Below are positions 61,131-64,000 of a stretch of 64,000 nt of DNA, piece after piece. The notes under the pieces were generated by a model. That model searched no databases and had not been told where the DNA came from. It worked only from the letters and a program-made list of their open reading frames with translations. Source of the stretch: CAVVXN01 sp963772585 (GTDB lineage Bacteria > Planctomycetota > PLA2 > JAEUHO01); the NCBI GenBank assembly GCA_963772585.1, contig CAVYXV010000008.1:434001-498000 (forward strand), in the 5' to 3' direction. The translations under genes were made by a program, and so were the position numbers. The stretch's first letter is position 1, and each line of letters starts with the position of its first letter.

Positions 61131-62936
61131 ATGCGATACGCGACGCGCCGAATCGTGCCCTTCCTCGGCCTGGCCGCCCTCCTGCTGATCCAGCCGGCGG
61201 CGAGGGCGGGAACCCACCTGGATCCCCGGCCCTACCGGGACCGCGTCTACAAGTTCTCGCTCAAGATCTTCAAGGACTGGAGCCAGGTTCCGATCGAAGC
61301 GGACGAGAAGGTGATCGTCGCGCGCTTCGGCGAGGAGGGCGAGCGCGGCGGTTGGCTTCCGTCGCCCGAGATGATGGTGGTCCGGGTCAACAGGCGGAAG
61401 GGCGGCGACGCGCCCGCGATCACGCCCTCCAACCTCCCGCCCGAGATCGCCCGCCGGCTCCGGGACGCCGAGCCGAAGTCCGCCTGGGACGCCACGGTCG
61501 GACGCCTCCGCCTGAAGGAGGAGTACCAGCCCGACCGGGACGACTTCGACGAGGTCGAGTCGAGGGACGACGTCAAGGGACGCATCTACCGCTTCGAATA
61601 CCCGTTCGGGGGAGGGATGTACCCGACGCAGGGCGACCGGGAGCCGCCGGAGATGTTCGCGGGGCTCGCCACCTTCGAGAAGGACGACATCGAGTACGGG
61701 ATCCTCCTCGTCGCGCCCGCCAGCCGCCGGAAGGACTTCGACCGCAACATCAAGTACGTCGCCCGGAGCTTCCGCTTCTACGACGACAAGGCCAAGGACG
61801 TCGAGTCGATCGACGCGCTCGACGGCGTGAACATCTCGGCCGCGCGCCGCCAGGAGATCGAGAAGGGCAAGATCGACGGCTGGGACGTCATCGTGAGCTC
61901 GAAGAAGCAGTACGTGGTGCTGTACAACACGGACAACGGGCGGAACAAGGTCCTGGCGCAGGAGATCGCCCGACAGATCGAGCTGATCCGCGAACAGCTC
62001 TACGAGAAACAGTTTCCGCCGTCCAAGCCCATCACGGCGGTCTCCGTCGTCCGCGTCTGCGGCGACGCCAAGGAGTACCACCGCTACGGGGGACCCGGCG
62101 GCTCCGCCGGCTACTGGAACAGCGCGGCCGAGGAGTTGGTGTTCTACGACGCCAGCCGGGCGAAGAAGATCGACTCCGACACGCTCGCGGTGCTCTACCA
62201 CGAGGCGTTCCACCAGTACATCTACTACAGCGCCGGCGACATCGCACCGCACTCGTGGTTCAACGAGGGGCACGGCGACTACTACTCCGGCGCCCAGCTC
62301 CACGGCCGGACGTTCAAGATCGAGCCCTTCCGTTGGCGCACGGGCATCATCAAGAATGCCGTGGCCCACGGCCCCCGGGAGAAGATGGAGGTCGAGGGCC
62401 CGGACGGGAAGAAGCACGTCCAGTACGCCGCCGACGGCGGCTACACGCCGCTCGCCGACTTCGTGAAGTTCACGCAGCGCCAGTACTACAGCTACCCGGG
62501 CATCTGCTACGCCCAGGGCTGGAGCTTCATCTACTTCCTGCGGGAGATCGTCCCCAAGAAGCGTGCCTACCGCGAGAAGTGGGGCCACATCCTGGACCGC
62601 TACTTCGACACGCTCAAGGCCGCAGCCGTCGAGCAGAAGGCCGGCCACCCGGGCGGGCTTCCGCCCGGCTACCGGCCCGTCGGCCCGGACGGGGGCGGCG
62701 ACGACGGCGGCGCGAAGAAAGGCGGCGACGGCGAAGAGGGCGGCAAGGCGGGCGGGGAGGACGGCGGCGACGACGGGGGAGACGGCGGCGAGGAGGGCGA
62801 GGATCCGCAGACCTTCCTGCCCCCGCCCTCGATGGGCCGCTTCGGCGGCGACGCCGCGTTGCAGAAGGCCCTGAAGGCCGCGTTCGACGGCGTGGACATG
62901 GACGAACTGGAGAAGGCCTGGTTGGAGTCCGTCTGA
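61131..62936 (+). CDS. Secreted zinc metalloprotease-like protein (DUF1570-like)
   Basis: 601 residues. A signal peptide (IVPFLGLAALLLIQPAARA) follows ATG 61131, which has AAAGGAAAG upstream. The central domain has VLYHEAFHQYIYYSAGDIAPHSWFNEGHGDYYSG: an HExxH-type zinc site (HEAFH) with a following Glu (NEG) as in DUF1570/gluzincin-like proteins. Later IYFLREIVPKK may help close the site. Near the end there is a Gly/Asp/Glu-rich linker (GGGDDGGAKKGGDGEEGGK), then a short helical tail. Probably acts on envelope or extracellular proteins. Confidence 0.85.
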   Translation: MRYATRRIVPFLGLAALLLIQPAARAGTHLDPRPYRDRVYKFSLKIFKDWSQVPIEADEKVIVARFGEEGERGGWLPSPEMMVVRVNRRKGGDAPAITPSNLPPEIARRLRDAEPKSAWDATVGRLRLKEEYQPDRDDFDEVESRDDVKGRIYRFEYPFGGGMYPTQGDREPPEMFAGLATFEKDDIEYGILLVAPASRRKDFDRNIKYVARSFRFYDDKAKDVESIDALDGVNISAARRQEIEKGKIDGWDVIVSSKKQYVVLYNTDNGRNKVLAQEIARQIELIREQLYEKQFPPSKPITAVSVVRVCGDAKEYHRYGGPGGSAGYWNSAAEELVFYDASRAKKIDSDTLAVLYHEAFHQYIYYSAGDIAPHSWFNEGHGDYYSGAQLHGRTFKIEPFRWRTGIIKNAVAHGPREKMEVEGPDGKKHVQYAADGGYTPLADFVKFTQRQYYSYPGICYAQGWSFIYFLREIVPKKRAYREKWGHILDRYFDTLKAAAVEQKAGHPGGLPPGYRPVGPDGGGDDGGAKKGGDGEEGGKAGGEDGGDDGGDGGEEGEDPQTFLPPPSMGRFGGDAALQKALKAAFDGVDMDELEKAWLESV

Positions 62937-62961
62937 TCCGGGCCGGTGCCCTGGAGGAATC

Positions 62962-63965
62962 GTGCGTCGCCTGTCGATCCTGCTGGTCGCTCTCTCGATC
63001 GCGGCCGGGCTGCCCCGAGCCGGGTGGGCCCGCGCGGAGGAAGAAGCGGCGGCGATCGACCCCCAGGAAGTGGGGCGCCTCCTCCTCTCCCCCGACGAGG
63101 CGGAGCGCGCCCGGGGCGAAGCGATGCTCCTCGAGCGGATCGAGAGGGGCGGGCCCCTCGCGGACTTCGTCCACCGCATGGCCGCCGCGCAGGCCCTGTG
63201 GGCCGACGAGCACGCCCGCCGCCTGGAGAGGCTGAAGGGGCTCCGCGACCGCCTGGAGGCGCTCCGGGAGAGGTGGCAGGCCGAAGGAGAGGCTCGCGCC
63301 GAGGCCGTCCGGCCGGAGGCGCCGGCGTCGTCCCTACCGTCCGCGTACGAACCGCCGGAAGCGGTCGCGGCCGCGCCCGCCGAAGAGAGCGCCCTCGCGG
63401 TGCGGGTTCGGGCGCGTGTCGTCGAGGTCGATTCCGCGGCGCTGGCGACGTGGGTCGCCGCGCTCGAGGACGGCCCGCGGCTCGCCGCGCGCCTGAGCGA
63501 CGGCGAGCCCCTCGCGCTGGAGGGGGCGAACGCCCGCAGGGCCTTCGAGGAGATGCCGGCCCTCGTGGACGCGCACACGCTCTTCGACGGACGGCGCTCC
63601 CTCGCCCATCCGCTCGTCGAGGGCGAGGCCGTGCGATGGCGGCGAGGGCTTTCGCCGGTGCAGGGCCGGGCCTGGGCCGTCGAAGGGGGCGAGCTTCCCC
63701 GCGGCGTCCGGGTGACGGCGCGTCTGGAGCCCGGCGAACCGGAGATGCTGGTGGTCGAGGCTACGCGCAGCGAGGTCACGCTGCCGCTGTCCACCCAGGA
63801 GGTCCGCCCTGCCCCCGGCGTCGAACCGGTCGAGCTCGACCGGCCGGAGTGGGAGGTCGTCCGTGTCCGCGCTCGCGCCCCGCGGAGCGGGGGGAGCACA
63901 CCTTCCTCCTGCCCGGACTCTTCCCGGGCCGGGTCCTGGTGGTGGGCCTCCGCGTCCTCGATTGA
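62962..63965 (+). CDS. Exported protein of unknown function with an apparent frameshift near 63885
   Basis: The frame from GTG 62962 reads RRLSILLVALSIAAGLPRAGWA, a signal peptide, then a helical coiled part (EERARGEAMLLERIERGG-like), then a beta-rich part (VRARVVEVDSAALATWVAALEDGPRLAARLSDGE, RGVRVTARLEPGEPEMLVVEATRSEVTLPLS). Around 63885 (CCCCGCGGAGCGGGGGGAGC) the good reading passes into another frame: GEHTFLLPGLFPGRVLVVGLRVLD and TGA at 63963. The span is 1004 bases, one short of a multiple of three. It weakly recalls secretin-like domains; function unknown. Confidence 0.65.
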
Positions 63966-64000
63966 TCCCGGATCTCGTCCCGCAGGGGCGCTACCCTCGC

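Overview
The window is 64 kb of very GC-rich bacterial chromosome (about 70% G+C by eye), densely packed with housekeeping and envelope genes. No prophage, CRISPR array, rRNA or intact transposase gene is visible. Several features suggest an uncultured Planctomycetota-like lineage: a secreted HEAT-repeat/terpenoid-cyclase-like protein, a Cys-rich 'VPAEYKTV'-type lipoprotein, a DUF1570-like metalloprotease, FHA/kinase modules and many exported proteins of unknown function. This placement is inference; no rRNA is present to test it.

Layout. 1-6.8 kb: the 3' part of moeA, then a leftward set (DsbD-N-like/YyaL protein, OsmC, QueF, GAF-SpoIIE phosphatase) with 4-base start/stop overlaps, then a Cys-rich lipoprotein. 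7.0-11 kb: tRNA-Leu(GAG), a class I aminotransferase and a membrane-anchored unknown. 11.2-17.5 kb: a leftward group of 3-hydroxyacyl-CoA dehydrogenase, enoyl-CoA hydratase, fused LeuD-LeuC-type dehydratase, LeuB-like dehydrogenase and rhomboid protease. 18-25.4 kb: polA, an Ala/Arg-rich unknown, clpP, an ECF sigma factor, two small DsrE-like genes and a lipoprotein. 25.4-34.9 kb: two GNAT acetyltransferases, ribBA, speA, a CBM9-like/cyclophilin protein, a phytol/dolichol kinase-like protein, a methyltransferase, mrp and elbB. 35.3-47.8 kb: cupin, MobA-like transferase, RNase D, a very acidic protein, nadE, gpmA, a Ca2+/cation exchanger, a thioredoxin-fold protein, an RlmI-like methyltransferase, an FHA-kinase, an FHA protein and a phosphodiesterase. 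48.6-64 kb: groEL (frame broken) and groES, several exported unknowns, the HEAT/cyclase protein, an HD-GYP response regulator, a GT2 glycosyltransferase, ligA, a metalloprotease and a last secreted protein with an apparent frameshift.

The most unusual content lies between genes. One family of about 245-315 bp elements (here R1) has inverted-repeat ends (CCTGCACTACCCGCGAA) flanked by CTAG or near-CTAG. It occurs at four loci, in tandem at two of them. At 47.8-48.6 kb it sits exactly in a CTAG that appears to have been shared by the stop codons of two convergent genes. A second family (R2) has AGGGCCTG-type ends, a third (R3) is a diffuse GC-rich repeat, and a 124-bp tandem repeat (R4) fills another convergent junction. 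These look like MITE-type or REP-like elements of undescribed families.

Other points of interest are a cobalamin-riboswitch-like sequence on the strand opposite the neighbouring genes at 51.2 kb, a probable CTG start codon in a CTGA overlap, and two single-base frame breaks (groEL and the last gene) that may be assembly errors.
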